A DNA stretch of 64,000 nt, from positions 5,084,001 through 5,148,000 of the forward strand of contig NC_015953.1 of the NCBI RefSeq assembly GCF_000177195.2, read 5' to 3'. This document shows, piece after piece, positions 1 through 8,998 of the stretch. The notes under the pieces are model-generated. The model worked only from the letters and a program-made list of their open reading frames with translations, had not been told where the DNA came from and did not search any database. Positions within the stretch are counted from its first letter, which is position 1; every line of letters begins with the position of its first letter. The stretch is from Streptomyces sp. SirexAA-E (lineage in GTDB: Bacteria > Actinomycetota > Actinomycetes > Streptomycetales > Streptomycetaceae). Position numbers and translations under genes: made by a program.

Positions 1-1
1 G

Positions 2-880
2 GTCTTCACCGGGACCCGGACCGCCGCCCTGACCGACATCCTCGGCGAGGGCGACCTCTACGTGCTGGGGCGGTCGCTGCTGCGGGTCGTGTCGCAGAGC
101 TCCCTGCTGATCGGTTTCGGGGCGGGCGGACTGCTGCTGGCGGCGCTGTCACCGCGCGGCGCGATGGCGCTCACCGTGGTCACCTTCTGCTGCTCGGCCC
201 TGCTGCTCCGGTTCGGTACCCGGGCCCGCCCGGCCCGGATCGCCGCCGGTGAGCGGGGCGGCGGGACCCTGCTGGCCGACTCGCTGAGCGGGGCCCGGGA
301 CGTGCTGGCCGACCGGCGGATCAGGGGGCTGCTGCTGCTCTTCTGGGTCCCGGCGTTCTTCGTGGTGGCGCCGGAGGCGCTGGCCGCCCCGTACGCCGAC
401 GCGATCGGGATCGGGCCGGCCGGGGTCGGGCTGCTGATGTGCGCGATGGCCGTCGGCCACATCGGGGCCGAACTCTGCGCGGGCTCCCTGCTGGGTCCGG
501 CCGCCCGCTCCCGGATCGTGCTGCCCACCGCCCTGCTCGGGCTGCTGCCACTGGCGCTGTACGCGGTGCGCCCCGGCGCCGTGCTCGCGGTGCTCGCACT
601 GGTCCTGGCCGGGGCCGGGGCGGCGTACGTCATCGGCCTCGACCAGTGGTTCGTGGACGCGGTGCCCCAGGCTCTGCGGGGGAGGGCCATGACGCTGCTC
701 ACCGCCGGGCTGATGACCGTCCAGGGCCTCGGTATGGCCCTCGCCGGGCTGGCCGCCGAGTTCCTCCCGGTGCACGCGGTCGTGGCGGGCTCCGGGGCGG
801 TCGGCACGCTCTGTACAGCACTGGTCGTTCTCGACGTCCGTAGAACGGGTGTCCGGTACCGAAGTGCGAGACAGGGCTGA
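2..880 (+). CDS. MFS transporter, C-terminal part (cut by window edge)
   Basis: The reading frame is open from the first bases and ends at TGA 878-880, so the N-terminal half lies outside the window. About 292 residues are visible, with alternating hydrophobic segments, a short basic loop (around RFGTRARPARIAAGERGGG), and a final pair of helices containing LRGRAMTLLTAGLMTVQG. This resembles the C-terminal six-helix half of drug- or siderophore-exporter MFS proteins. Substrate cannot be told from the sequence. A MarR-type regulator follows 31 bp downstream on the same strand, a common arrangement for exporters. The family call is firm, the role inferred. Confidence 0.8.
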   Translation, partial: VFTGTRTAALTDILGEGDLYVLGRSLLRVVSQSSLLIGFGAGGLLLAALSPRGAMALTVVTFCCSALLLRFGTRARPARIAAGERGGGTLLADSLSGARDVLADRRIRGLLLLFWVPAFFVVAPEALAAPYADAIGIGPAGVGLLMCAMAVGHIGAELCAGSLLGPAARSRIVLPTALLGLLPLALYAVRPGAVLAVLALVLAGAGAAYVIGLDQWFVDAVPQALRGRAMTLLTAGLMTVQGLGMALAGLAAEFLPVHAVVAGSGAVGTLCTALVVLDVRRTGVRYRSARQG

Positions 881-911
881 CCGTCATGTGACCAGTGGGT
901 AAGGTCGTGCC

Positions 912-1424
912 GTGCCGAAGCCGCTCAGCCTCTCCTTCGATCCCATCGCCCGCGCAGAGGAACTCTGGCAGCGGCGCTGGGGCCCGGTGCCCTCCATGGG
1001 CGCGATCACCTCGATCATGCGCGCGCAGCAGATCCTGCTGGCCGAGGTGGACGCGGTGGTCAAACCGTACGGACTGACCTTCGCCCGGTACGAGGCACTG
1101 GTCCTGCTGACCTTCTCGCAGGCCGGTGAGCTGCCGATGTCCAAGATCGGCGAGCGGCTCATGGTGCACCCCACGTCCGTGACGAACACGGTCGACCGGC
1201 TGGTGCGCTCCGGGCTGGTGGCCAAGCGCCCCAACCCCAACGACGGCCGGGGCACCCTCGCCTCCATCACCGACAAGGGCCGCGAGGTCGTCGAGGCGGC
1301 GACCGAGGACCTGATGGCGATGGACTTCGGACTCGGGGCGTACGACGCCGAGGAGTGCGCCGAGATCTTCGCGATGCTGCGCCCGCTGCGGGTGGCCGCC
1401 CAGGACTTCGAGGACAAGGAGTGA
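912..1424 (+). CDS. MarR family transcriptional regulator
   Basis: A 170-residue protein with a winged helix-turn-helix at about residues 40-125. The recognition helix lies around MSKIGERLMVHPTSVTNTVD, and the wing carries the family's D-x-R-x3-L-x-x-T pattern (DGRGTLASIT). The GTG at 912 is taken as start because the sequence after it is conserved-looking and the upstream gene ends at 880. MarR proteins act as dimers on palindromic operators and often respond to small acyl or phenolic ligands. The perfect palindrome upstream of icmA (1876-1899) is one candidate target, but so is the MFS gene upstream; neither is proven. Confidence 0.9.
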   Translation: MPKPLSLSFDPIARAEELWQRRWGPVPSMGAITSIMRAQQILLAEVDAVVKPYGLTFARYEALVLLTFSQAGELPMSKIGERLMVHPTSVTNTVDRLVRSGLVAKRPNPNDGRGTLASITDKGREVVEAATEDLMAMDFGLGAYDAEECAEIFAMLRPLRVAAQDFEDKE

Positions 1425-1477
1425 ACGGGGCCGGGGTGCCGCAAGATCGCCCCGGCCGCCCGGTTAGGCTCGATGTC

Positions 1478-1810
1478 ATGAAACCGAGCGTCCTGACCCG
1501 CTACCGGGTGATGGCCTACGTCACCGCCGTCATGCTGCTGATCCTCTGCGTCTGCATGATCTTCAAGTACGGGTTCGACACGGGTGAGGGGCTCACCCTC
1601 GTGGTCTCGCAGATCCACGGCGTGCTGTACATCATCTACCTGGTCTTCGCCTTCGACCTCGGTTCCAAGGCGAAGTGGTCGATGGGCAAGCTGCTCTGGG
1701 TGCTGATCTCCGGCACGATCCCGACGGCCGCGTTCTTCGTCGAGCGCAAGGTCGTCCGTGAGGTCGGACCGCTGGTCGCGGGCGGCGCCGCTCAGCCCGT
1801 GAAGGCCTGA
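1478..1810 (+). CDS. Small membrane protein, DUF3817 type
   Basis: A 110-residue protein with three hydrophobic helices (about 10-30, 42-62 and 72-92) and short charged loops. It contains SQIHGVLYIIYLVFAFDL, typical of the DUF3817 integral membrane family of actinobacteria. Function is unknown. ATG 1478 is chosen because the protein begins directly with the MKPSVLTRYRVMAY segment leading into the first helix; further upstream the same frame runs into the MarR gene. It lies 53 bp after the MarR stop and 96 bp before icmA on the same strand, so it may share a transcript with the regulator. Confidence 0.75.
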   Translation: MKPSVLTRYRVMAYVTAVMLLILCVCMIFKYGFDTGEGLTLVVSQIHGVLYIIYLVFAFDLGSKAKWSMGKLLWVLISGTIPTAAFFVERKVVREVGPLVAGGAAQPVKA

Positions 1811-1875
1811 CCCGCGCCGCGGAGGCACACCCCGCAACCGCCCCGCGCAAAAGCGCCGGGCGGTTTGCCATCGAC

Positions 1876-1899
1876 ATTTACTAGGACGTCCTAGTAAAT
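1876..1899. promoter_or_regulatory. Perfect 24-bp palindrome upstream of icmA (operator)
   Basis: The half-site ATTTACTAGGAC is followed by its exact reverse complement. The palindrome ends 7 bp before the icmA ATG. It is AT-rich in a very GC-rich context and leaves almost no room for a normal ribosome binding site. TAGTAA inside the right arm (1892-1897) could be a -10 box, which would make the mRNA leaderless or nearly so. A repressor bound here would block both promoter and start codon. The binding protein is unknown; the MarR regulator at 912 or a TetR protein are candidates. Confidence 0.75.
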
Positions 1900-1906
1900 T
1901 TGAAGC

Positions 1907-3607
1907 ATGGACGCTGACGCGATCGAGGAAGGCCGCCGCCGCTGGCAGGCCCGTTACGACAAGGCCCGCAAGCGTGACGCGGACTTCACCACGCTCTCCG
2001 GGGACCCGGTGGAGCCCGCGTACGGGCCACGCCCCGGTGACACGTACGAGGGCTTCGAGCGGATCGGCTGGCCCGGCGAGTACCCCTTCACCCGCGGGCT
2101 GTACCCGACCGGGTACCGCGGCCGCACCTGGACCATCCGGCAGTTCGCCGGCTTCGGCAACGCACAGCAGACCAACGAGCGCTACAAGATGATCCTGGCC
2201 GCGGGCGGCGGCGGGCTCAGCGTCGCCTTCGACATGCCGACCCTGATGGGCCGCGACTCCGACGACCCCCGCTCGCTGGGCGAGGTCGGGCACTGCGGCG
2301 TCGCGATCGACTCGGCCGCCGACATGGAGATCCTCTTCGGTGACATCCCGCTCGGCGACGTCACCACCTCGATGACCATCAGCGGGCCCGCCGTCCCCGT
2401 CTTCTGCATGTACCTGGTCGCCGCCGAGCGCCAGGGCATCGACCCCGGGGTACTCAACGGCACGCTCCAGACGGACATCTTCAAGGAGTACATCGCACAG
2501 AAGGAGTGGCTCTTCCAGCCCGAGCCCCATCTGCGCCTCATCGGCGACCTGATGGAGCACTGCGCCCGCGACATCCCCGCCTACAAGCCGCTCTCCGTCT
2601 CCGGCTACCACATCCGTGAGGCCGGGGCGACGGCCGCGCAGGAGCTCGCGTACACCCTGGCGGACGGCTTCGGCTACGTCGAACTCGGGCTCTCGCGCGG
2701 ACTCGACGTCGACACCTTCGCCCCCGGGCTCTCCTTCTTCTTCGACGCGCACCTGGACTTCTTCGAGGAGATCGCCAAGTTCCGCGCGGCCCGCCGCATC
2801 TGGGCGCGCTGGATGAAGGAGGTGTACGGCGCGCGGACCGACAAGGCGCAGTGGCTCCGCTTCCACACCCAGACCGCGGGCGTCTCGCTCACCGCCCAGC
2901 AGCCGTACAACAACGTCGTGCGCACCGCCGTCGAGGCGCTCTCCGCCGTCCTGGGCGGCACCAACTCGCTGCACACCAACGCCCTGGACGAGACCCTGGC
3001 CCTGCCGTCCGAGCAGGCCGCCGAGATCGCGCTGCGCACCCAGCAGGTCCTGATGGAGGAGACCGGCGTCGCCAACGTCGCGGACCCGCTGGGCGGTTCC
3101 TGGTACGTCGAGCAGCTCACGGACCGCATCGAGGCCGACGCCGAGAAGATCTTCGAGCAGATCAGGGAGCGCGGCACCCGCGCCCACCCGGACGGCAGGC
3201 ACCCCATCGGGCCGATGACCTCCGGCATCCTGCGGGGCATCGAGGACGGCTGGTTCACCGGCGAGATCGCCGAATCGGCCTTCCGCTACCAGCAGGCGCT
3301 GGAGAAGGGGGACAAGCGGGTCGTCGGCGTCAACGCGCACCACGGGTCGGTCACCGGGGACCTGGAGATCCTGCGGGTCAGCCACGAGGTCGAGCGCGAC
3401 CAGGTGCGCGAGCTCGCGACCCGCAAGGAGCGCCGCGACGACGCGGCCGTCGGCACCGCGCTGGACGAGATGCTGGCCGCCGCCCGCGACGGCTCGAACA
3501 TGATCGCGCCGATGCTCCGGGCCGTCCGCGCCGAGGCGACCCTCGGCGAGATCTGCGGTGTCCTGCGCGACGAGTGGGGCGTCTACACCGAGCCGCCGGG
3601 CTTCTGA
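1907..3607 (+). CDS. icmA: Isobutyryl-CoA mutase large subunit
   Basis: This is a 566-residue catalytic subunit of the methylmalonyl-CoA mutase superfamily, without the C-terminal cobalamin-binding domain that full-length mutases carry. Two positions separate the sub-families. Methylmalonyl-CoA mutase has Tyr and Arg contacting the carboxylate; isobutyryl-CoA mutase has Phe80 and Gln198. Here residue 80 is Phe (TIRQFAGF) and residue 198 is Gln (EYIAQKEW), at exactly the published IcmA numbering. The enzyme interconverts isobutyryl-CoA and n-butyryl-CoA, linking valine breakdown to fatty-acid and polyketide precursors. It needs a small B12-binding partner (IcmB), which is not in this window. 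A strong hairpin terminator follows. Confidence 0.95.
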   Translation: MDADAIEEGRRRWQARYDKARKRDADFTTLSGDPVEPAYGPRPGDTYEGFERIGWPGEYPFTRGLYPTGYRGRTWTIRQFAGFGNAQQTNERYKMILAAGGGGLSVAFDMPTLMGRDSDDPRSLGEVGHCGVAIDSAADMEILFGDIPLGDVTTSMTISGPAVPVFCMYLVAAERQGIDPGVLNGTLQTDIFKEYIAQKEWLFQPEPHLRLIGDLMEHCARDIPAYKPLSVSGYHIREAGATAAQELAYTLADGFGYVELGLSRGLDVDTFAPGLSFFFDAHLDFFEEIAKFRAARRIWARWMKEVYGARTDKAQWLRFHTQTAGVSLTAQQPYNNVVRTAVEALSAVLGGTNSLHTNALDETLALPSEQAAEIALRTQQVLMEETGVANVADPLGGSWYVEQLTDRIEADAEKIFEQIRERGTRAHPDGRHPIGPMTSGILRGIEDGWFTGEIAESAFRYQQALEKGDKRVVGVNAHHGSVTGDLEILRVSHEVERDQVRELATRKERRDDAAVGTALDEMLAAARDGSNMIAPMLRAVRAEATLGEICGVLRDEWGVYTEPPGF

Positions 3608-3615
3608 ACCGCGTG

Positions 3616-3653
3616 CGCGAGGGGCCGGCCGGACTCCCGGCCGGCCCCTCGCG
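3616..3653 (+). terminator. Hairpin terminator after icmA
   Basis: A perfect 17-bp GC-rich stem (CGCGAGGGGCCGGCCGG and its complement) with a 4-nt loop starts 9 bp after the icmA stop. There is no U tract, as is usual in Streptomyces. Confidence 0.85.
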
Positions 3654-3774
3654 TGTGTCCGGTCCTCCGGGGGTGACGGCCCCTCGTCCCCGGCCGCACG
3701 GGACGGCGGAGGACGGCCGGTCACACCGAGGTCGCACAACGTACTTCCTGTGAAGCCGTTGTGAGGAGCCCGTC

Positions 3775-6700
3775 ATGGATGTAATGATCATGACGAGCTC
3801 TGGGGGGTGTTCGAGGGGCGTCGCCCGGAGAGTTCACGACTGCGCCGTGCGCCGTCCCCGCCTTGCCCTGGGGCGTCATCCGATGACCAGGGAACGGTGG
3901 ATCGTGCAGTTCAAAATCCCGGTAGGACCAGGCCGCACCCGGCGGGGTGCGGCCAGACTGATGGCGGCGACGGCCTTCGTCACCGCGCTGTCGACGATGT
4001 CGACACTCGCCCACGCGGTGCCGCAGGCCCCCTCCCCGCAGAGAGCCGCGGCCGCGCAGGAGGACGAGTCGCCCGTCTACCCGCTCAAGGGTGAGGTCGC
4101 CCACTACGACTTCGAGTGGAGCGAACCGGAGTACACCCCGACCGGGCAGGACCTGGAAGGCGGACCGGAGGCCACCCACCACAACGGCATCTACGCCGGC
4201 CCCAGGACCGACAACGAGGACATCTGGGGAGGCGGGTCCGGCGGGCGCACACTGCGCCTGGACGGGGTGGACGACTACCTCACCATCCCGGTGCCCCTGC
4301 CCACGGACCAGTCCTTCACCGTATCGACGTGGCTGCGCTCGGAGAAGCCCGGCAAGCCCTACACCGTCATCTCGCAGCCGGGGACCCAGGTCTCCGGCTT
4401 CGCGCTGAAGATCAACGCGGACGGCAAGCCCGCCTTCTCCATGCCGAAGGAGGACACCGCCGCGACGGCCTGGGACACCGTCACCGGAACGGCCCCGGTG
4501 GCGACCACCAACGACTGGACCCACCTCACCGGCGTCTTCGACGCGGCGGCCGGCCAGATCCGGCTGTACGTGAACGGTGCCCGGGTGGCCACCGCGGCCC
4601 ACGCCAAGGGCTGGCGGGCCACCGGTGACATCGAGGTGGGCCGCGGGCTGGCGGCGGGGCAGCCGACCGGGTACTTCCCGGGCCGGATGGACGACGTGCG
4701 GGTGTGGAGCCGCGCCCTGGACGACCTCCAGGCGTCCGGCGCGGCGATACCCCAGCGCATCGCGCGCGCGGACTACTGCACCACCGGCAACTGGCTGCAC
4801 GCCGGCGGCCCCAAGGTCAAGGCCGCCGCCGCGCAGGGCCTGACGGGCCCCGCGGTCAACGCCCGGCTGGCCGTCTACACGTGGGGCTTCGGCACGCTCG
4901 GCATCGCGCGTCGCGAGGACCAGGACGACCTGCGGGTGGCCGACGCGGCCCACGAGACGCGCCGGACCGGGTGGGCGGGCATCACGAAGCCGTTCGCCGT
5001 CCACAACGACGACTACATGACGTTCCTGGAAGCCCCCGACTACGCGCAGACGATGCTGCAGTTCCTGGGTGACGACGGGACCAAGAACTTCGACGGACTG
5101 CCGCCCACCAAGCCCTCCAAGGCCGCGCTCGACAACGCGCTCGCCATTCTGGAGCAGCGGAAGGAGGAGTCGAAGAACGAGCCCTACGGCGGCGTCTACG
5201 GCTTCACCTCCGCGGAGGACCTGAAGCAGCTGTCGGCCTACGAGATCGCCCGGTTCATCCGGCTGGGCGGGCTCCCCTCGGTCAGCCCGGACGCCGACTC
5301 CCTCGAATTCCGCATGGAGGCCGAGGAGCTCAAGACCCAGTGGGCCGGCTGCGCGACCGACGACCCCTACGACCCGTTCAAGAAGTTCGGCGACGTGGTG
5401 GAGATCGCGGACGCCGAATGGCAGGCCGAGCAGGCGAGCCAGGCCAAGCAGCGCGGTGACCTCGTGGCCGCCGAGATCCAGTCGTACAAGGACCTGCGCA
5501 AGGCCTCGGACGCCATGATCGAGGCCCAGGGCCAGGCCTACATCGTCAGCCGGATGCTGGTCTTCCAGAAGTACTGGCAGGGCAAGCCCAAGACGGACCC
5601 GAGCTATCCCAAGGCCGCTGTCTTCACCAACGCGACCACCGCGATCAGCAACGCCAAGAAGGCGATCTCCGCCCAGCTGACGATCGCGAAGAACGCCGCC
5701 ACCTCGGCCGAGACCCAGGCCGGCAAGGCCGCGACGGCGCAGACCGACGCCGGGGCCATCGCGCTGGCGAACGGCACCCCGTACGGCCGCGGTCTCACCT
5801 ACGCGCGGCAGTCCGCGCAGGTGACCAAGGCCTCGGCCTCCGCCGCGCAGTCCTCGGCCAAGGCGATCGAGGCGACGCTGAGCGCCGTCTCGGCCACCGC
5901 GGCCGACAGCAAGGCGCTCTACTCGCTCGGCGCCACGCAGTCCCACGCCGCCCAGACCGCCTTCAAGCGCGCGGCGGCGGAGGAGGCGGCCGCGCAGGCG
6001 AAGGCCGCCGCAACCGGCGCCGAGCAGCAGGCCACCAAGGCCGCGGAGAACGCCAAGAAGGCCAAGGCCGCGCAGGCCAAGGCCGAGGCCGCGGAGCAGA
6101 CGGCCAAGACGGCCGCCGCCGACGCGAAGGCGAAGCGGGCCACAGCCGAGAAGGAACGGGACAACGCCAAGGCGCAGAAGGACATCGCCGCCGCCGAGCG
6201 TGCCAAGGCGGCAGCCGCCGACCAGGAGGCGCGGGCCCAGCGGGATGCCGCGGGCCGGGCACTGAGCGCCGCACAGGCGGCCGGAACCACCGCCGCGACG
6301 AAGAAGAACGAGGCCCTGGCCGCCGAGAAGCGGGCCAAGGAGGCCCGTGACGGAGCGCTGCGGGCCGAGAGCGACCGGGACGTCGCCGAGGCCAAGTGGT
6401 GGGCGCTGGAGGCCAAGGCCGACGCGGACGAGGGCACCGCCGCGGCGGCCGCGTCCCGTGCCGCGGCGACCCAGGCCCGCTCGGCGGCGAACGACGCCAC
6501 CACAGCCGCGTCCAACGCCCGCGCCGCCGCCAACGACGCCACCACGGCCGCGGCCAACGCCCGCGAGGCCGCGACCAAGGCGGAAGCGGCCGCATCGCGC
6601 GCCAGGGCCGCCTCCGACGCCGCCCAGCGCGATGTGGCGATCACCAACGCGGCCGTGACGAAGGCGCACTCGGCCGCGGCCGACGCGATCGCCTCCTCCG

Positions 6701-8988
6701 AGGCGGCGGCACAGAACGTCCGCGCGGCCAAGGCACTCGCCGACACCGCGAAGGCCAAGGCCGCCGAGGCCAAGGCGAACGCGGACATGGCCCACATCGA
6801 GGCGGTCGCCACCGCCGCCGAGGCCGTACGCACCGCCGGATACGCCTACGCGGCGTCCCAGGCGGCCGACGCCGCCCGTGACGCGGCCGTCGCGGCCGTC
6901 GCGTCGGCCAACAACGCCATCTCGCTGGGCACCCCGTTCCGCGAGACCGACTCCTCGGCCGGCCTCGCCGTCCTGGTGGGCCAGACGGCGAAGTCGCTGG
7001 CCGAGCAGCAGGCCGCGGTCGCCAAGGCCAGGGCGGACGAGGCGGCCAAGGCCGCCGCCACGGCCAAGGCGCTCGCCGCCAAGGCCTCGGCCGACGACAA
7101 GGCCGCGGCCACCGCCGCGTCCCAGGCCGCGGACTCCGCCGTGCGGGCCGCCGCGTCCGTCACCAAGGCGCGGGCCTCCGCGGCCGAGGCGGCGGCCGCC
7201 GTCAAGGCGACGCTCAAGGCCGAGGCCAACACCATCGAGTACAACCGGCAGGCCACCAGCGACGCGGCGGCGGCAGCCGCCGCGGCGTCCACGGCCACCG
7301 GCTACGCGACCGACGCCCGCAACTCCGCCGACGCCGCGGAGCTGGACGCGTCCTCGGCCCGTAGCGCGGCCTCGGCCGCCGAGGCGGACGCCGCCACCGC
7401 GCGCGGGGTGGCCGACCAGGCCGAACGCGACGCCACGGCCGCCGAGGCGTCCGCCGCCCGCGCCCAGGACCTCGCGCGGGAAGCACAGGAAGCCGCCGTC
7501 CGCACGGAGAACGCCGCGGAACGGGAGACCGTGACCAAGGGCGGTGCCACAGGCATCGGCCAGATGTTCACCAAGCAGAATGTCGAGCAGCTCGGGGATC
7601 CGGCACCGCAGAACGACTGTGTGCTGGACATCGGCTTCGAGGGCTGCACGGTCAAGTACAAGCTGCGCTTCAACATCACGATCGACTTCTACCTGTGCGC
7701 GGAGGAGGACGCCGACGCCGACGTCAGCGCCGCGACCTGCCCGGTGGACTCCATCGTGTGGCTCGGCAGCGAGAAGCACGAGAACCAGACGGCGTACATC
7801 GACAAGTACTTCAGCCGTCTGGAGATCACGATGATCTTCGACAAGATGGTGCTCCAGACCCTGTGGCACATGCTCGTCGACGACTTCGTGCAGTGCGCGA
7901 AGGGCAGCGTGAGCGGTTGTCTCTGGGCGGCCAGCAACTTCGTCCCGGGCAAGAAGATCGCCGACGCGGTGGACGCCGTACGCGCCCTCGACGCGGCGAT
8001 GAAGACCGGGGTGGGCGTCGGCGACGCGTACCGGGTCCTGAAGAAGCTGGATCTGGACCCGCAGGTCCTCGCGGCCATCGAGCGCGAGGTCAACGTCGTC
8101 GAGGACGCGCTCACCGCCTGCAAGGCCAACAGCTTCCCGGCCGGCACCCAGGTGCTCATGGCCGACGGCTCGCACCGGCCGCTGGAGTCGGTGCGGGTGG
8201 GCGAGCGGCTGCTGGCGGGCGACCCGGTGAGCGGGGCGCTGGTCCCCCGGCCGGTGACCGACACCTTCCAGCACGACACCGAGCGCCTGGTGGACCTCAC
8301 CATGGCGGACGGTGCGACGCTGAGCAGCACCGCCGGGCACAAGTTCTTCGTCACCGGCCGGGGCTGGACCCTCACCTCGGACTTGGCGGCGGGCGACCGT
8401 CTGCGCGATCCGCAGGGCACGGAGCAGACGGTCGCGGCCGTCCGGGACCGTTCCGGCCTCGACCCGCGAACGGTGTACGACCTGACGGTCGGCGGTCTGC
8501 ACACGTTCTTCGTGCGGACCGAGGGCGGGCGCGCGCAGGACGTCCTGGTCCACAACTGCACGAACATCATCGCGGACGAGGGCGTCAGCGGCGCCCACAC
8601 CCTGACCGACCACGTCATCAGCGACGGGGCGGCCTGGGACCGCGCGCAGACCAAGGGCAAGGCGACGAACTGGAAGGACCAGGCGACGGCCGCCCGCGCC
8701 GTCTCCGAGGCATTCGCGCAGTGGGCCCAGGCACCCGGCAACGCCGCCGTCCTGTCCAAGTGGGTGTCCAAGCAGGCCCAGAAGAGAGGAAAGGGAATCG
8801 CCTTCAACCCGACGGTCGACCTCAAGCCGATCCGGTGGGAGCTCCGGGGCGAGGGGTCACTCGGCAAGGTGTTCACCAAGGACGGCCCGCGAGCGGGCAC
8901 GGCCACCGGCAGTACCGTGGTGATCCAGCTGAAGTACGTGAAGGACCACCCGAAGAAGTACGTGGTGTACACCTCCTACCCGGAATAG
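3775..8988 (+). CDS. Secreted polymorphic toxin: LamG, Ala-rich coiled coil, Hint, RNase-A-like toxin
   Basis: This encodes 1,737 residues if ATG 3775 (GAGGAG 6 bp upstream) is used. GTG 3904 gives a more normal signal peptide (RRGAARLMAATAFVTALS, cleavage after LAHA). Numbering here is from 3775. Domains: LamG/concanavalin-like fold 106-318; a conserved helical region 336-540; an alanine-rich heptad coiled coil about 542-1252; a pre-Hint region; a Hint module from Cys1449 (CKANSFPAGTQV) with TxxH at 1519-1522, closing with His1593-Asn1594-Cys1595; and a 142-residue C-terminus resembling the CdiA-CT RNase A family. That tail has paired His (AHTLTDHV, 1608 and 1613) and the terminal Y-T-S-Y-P. 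Hint cleavage would release the toxin. The next gene, 10 bp on, is the likely immunity protein. Toxin activity is inferred. Confidence 0.85.
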   Translation: MDVMIMTSSGGCSRGVARRVHDCAVRRPRLALGRHPMTRERWIVQFKIPVGPGRTRRGAARLMAATAFVTALSTMSTLAHAVPQAPSPQRAAAAQEDESPVYPLKGEVAHYDFEWSEPEYTPTGQDLEGGPEATHHNGIYAGPRTDNEDIWGGGSGGRTLRLDGVDDYLTIPVPLPTDQSFTVSTWLRSEKPGKPYTVISQPGTQVSGFALKINADGKPAFSMPKEDTAATAWDTVTGTAPVATTNDWTHLTGVFDAAAGQIRLYVNGARVATAAHAKGWRATGDIEVGRGLAAGQPTGYFPGRMDDVRVWSRALDDLQASGAAIPQRIARADYCTTGNWLHAGGPKVKAAAAQGLTGPAVNARLAVYTWGFGTLGIARREDQDDLRVADAAHETRRTGWAGITKPFAVHNDDYMTFLEAPDYAQTMLQFLGDDGTKNFDGLPPTKPSKAALDNALAILEQRKEESKNEPYGGVYGFTSAEDLKQLSAYEIARFIRLGGLPSVSPDADSLEFRMEAEELKTQWAGCATDDPYDPFKKFGDVVEIADAEWQAEQASQAKQRGDLVAAEIQSYKDLRKASDAMIEAQGQAYIVSRMLVFQKYWQGKPKTDPSYPKAAVFTNATTAISNAKKAISAQLTIAKNAATSAETQAGKAATAQTDAGAIALANGTPYGRGLTYARQSAQVTKASASAAQSSAKAIEATLSAVSATAADSKALYSLGATQSHAAQTAFKRAAAEEAAAQAKAAATGAEQQATKAAENAKKAKAAQAKAEAAEQTAKTAAADAKAKRATAEKERDNAKAQKDIAAAERAKAAAADQEARAQRDAAGRALSAAQAAGTTAATKKNEALAAEKRAKEARDGALRAESDRDVAEAKWWALEAKADADEGTAAAAASRAAATQARSAANDATTAASNARAAANDATTAAANAREAATKAEAAASRARAASDAAQRDVAITNAAVTKAHSAAADAIASSEAAAQNVRAAKALADTAKAKAAEAKANADMAHIEAVATAAEAVRTAGYAYAASQAADAARDAAVAAVASANNAISLGTPFRETDSSAGLAVLVGQTAKSLAEQQAAVAKARADEAAKAAATAKALAAKASADDKAAATAASQAADSAVRAAASVTKARASAAEAAAAVKATLKAEANTIEYNRQATSDAAAAAAAASTATGYATDARNSADAAELDASSARSAASAAEADAATARGVADQAERDATAAEASAARAQDLAREAQEAAVRTENAAERETVTKGGATGIGQMFTKQNVEQLGDPAPQNDCVLDIGFEGCTVKYKLRFNITIDFYLCAEEDADADVSAATCPVDSIVWLGSEKHENQTAYIDKYFSRLEITMIFDKMVLQTLWHMLVDDFVQCAKGSVSGCLWAASNFVPGKKIADAVDAVRALDAAMKTGVGVGDAYRVLKKLDLDPQVLAAIEREVNVVEDALTACKANSFPAGTQVLMADGSHRPLESVRVGERLLAGDPVSGALVPRPVTDTFQHDTERLVDLTMADGATLSSTAGHKFFVTGRGWTLTSDLAAGDRLRDPQGTEQTVAAVRDRSGLDPRTVYDLTVGGLHTFFVRTEGGRAQDVLVHNCTNIIADEGVSGAHTLTDHVISDGAAWDRAQTKGKATNWKDQATAARAVSEAFAQWAQAPGNAAVLSKWVSKQAQKRGKGIAFNPTVDLKPIRWELRGEGSLGKVFTKDGPRAGTATGSTVVIQLKYVKDHPKKYVVYTSYPE

Positions 8989-8998
8989 GACGTCGGTC

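Noticed and set aside
884..3739. A 951-codon minus-strand open frame opposite the MarR gene and icmA
   Set aside because: No domain, and the plus strand has two clear families here.
8119..8559. Intein inserted in a host protein
   Set aside because: The Hint module lies just before a toxin tail in a secreted repeat protein, with no homing endonuclease and no conserved host enzyme; it is a polymorphic-toxin Hint.
3721..8613. A 1,630-codon open frame on the minus strand opposite the toxin gene
   Set aside because: It mirrors the alanine-rich coding strand; its translation is Gly/Arg/Val low complexity without domains or a proper start, as expected for antisense of a GC-rich gene.
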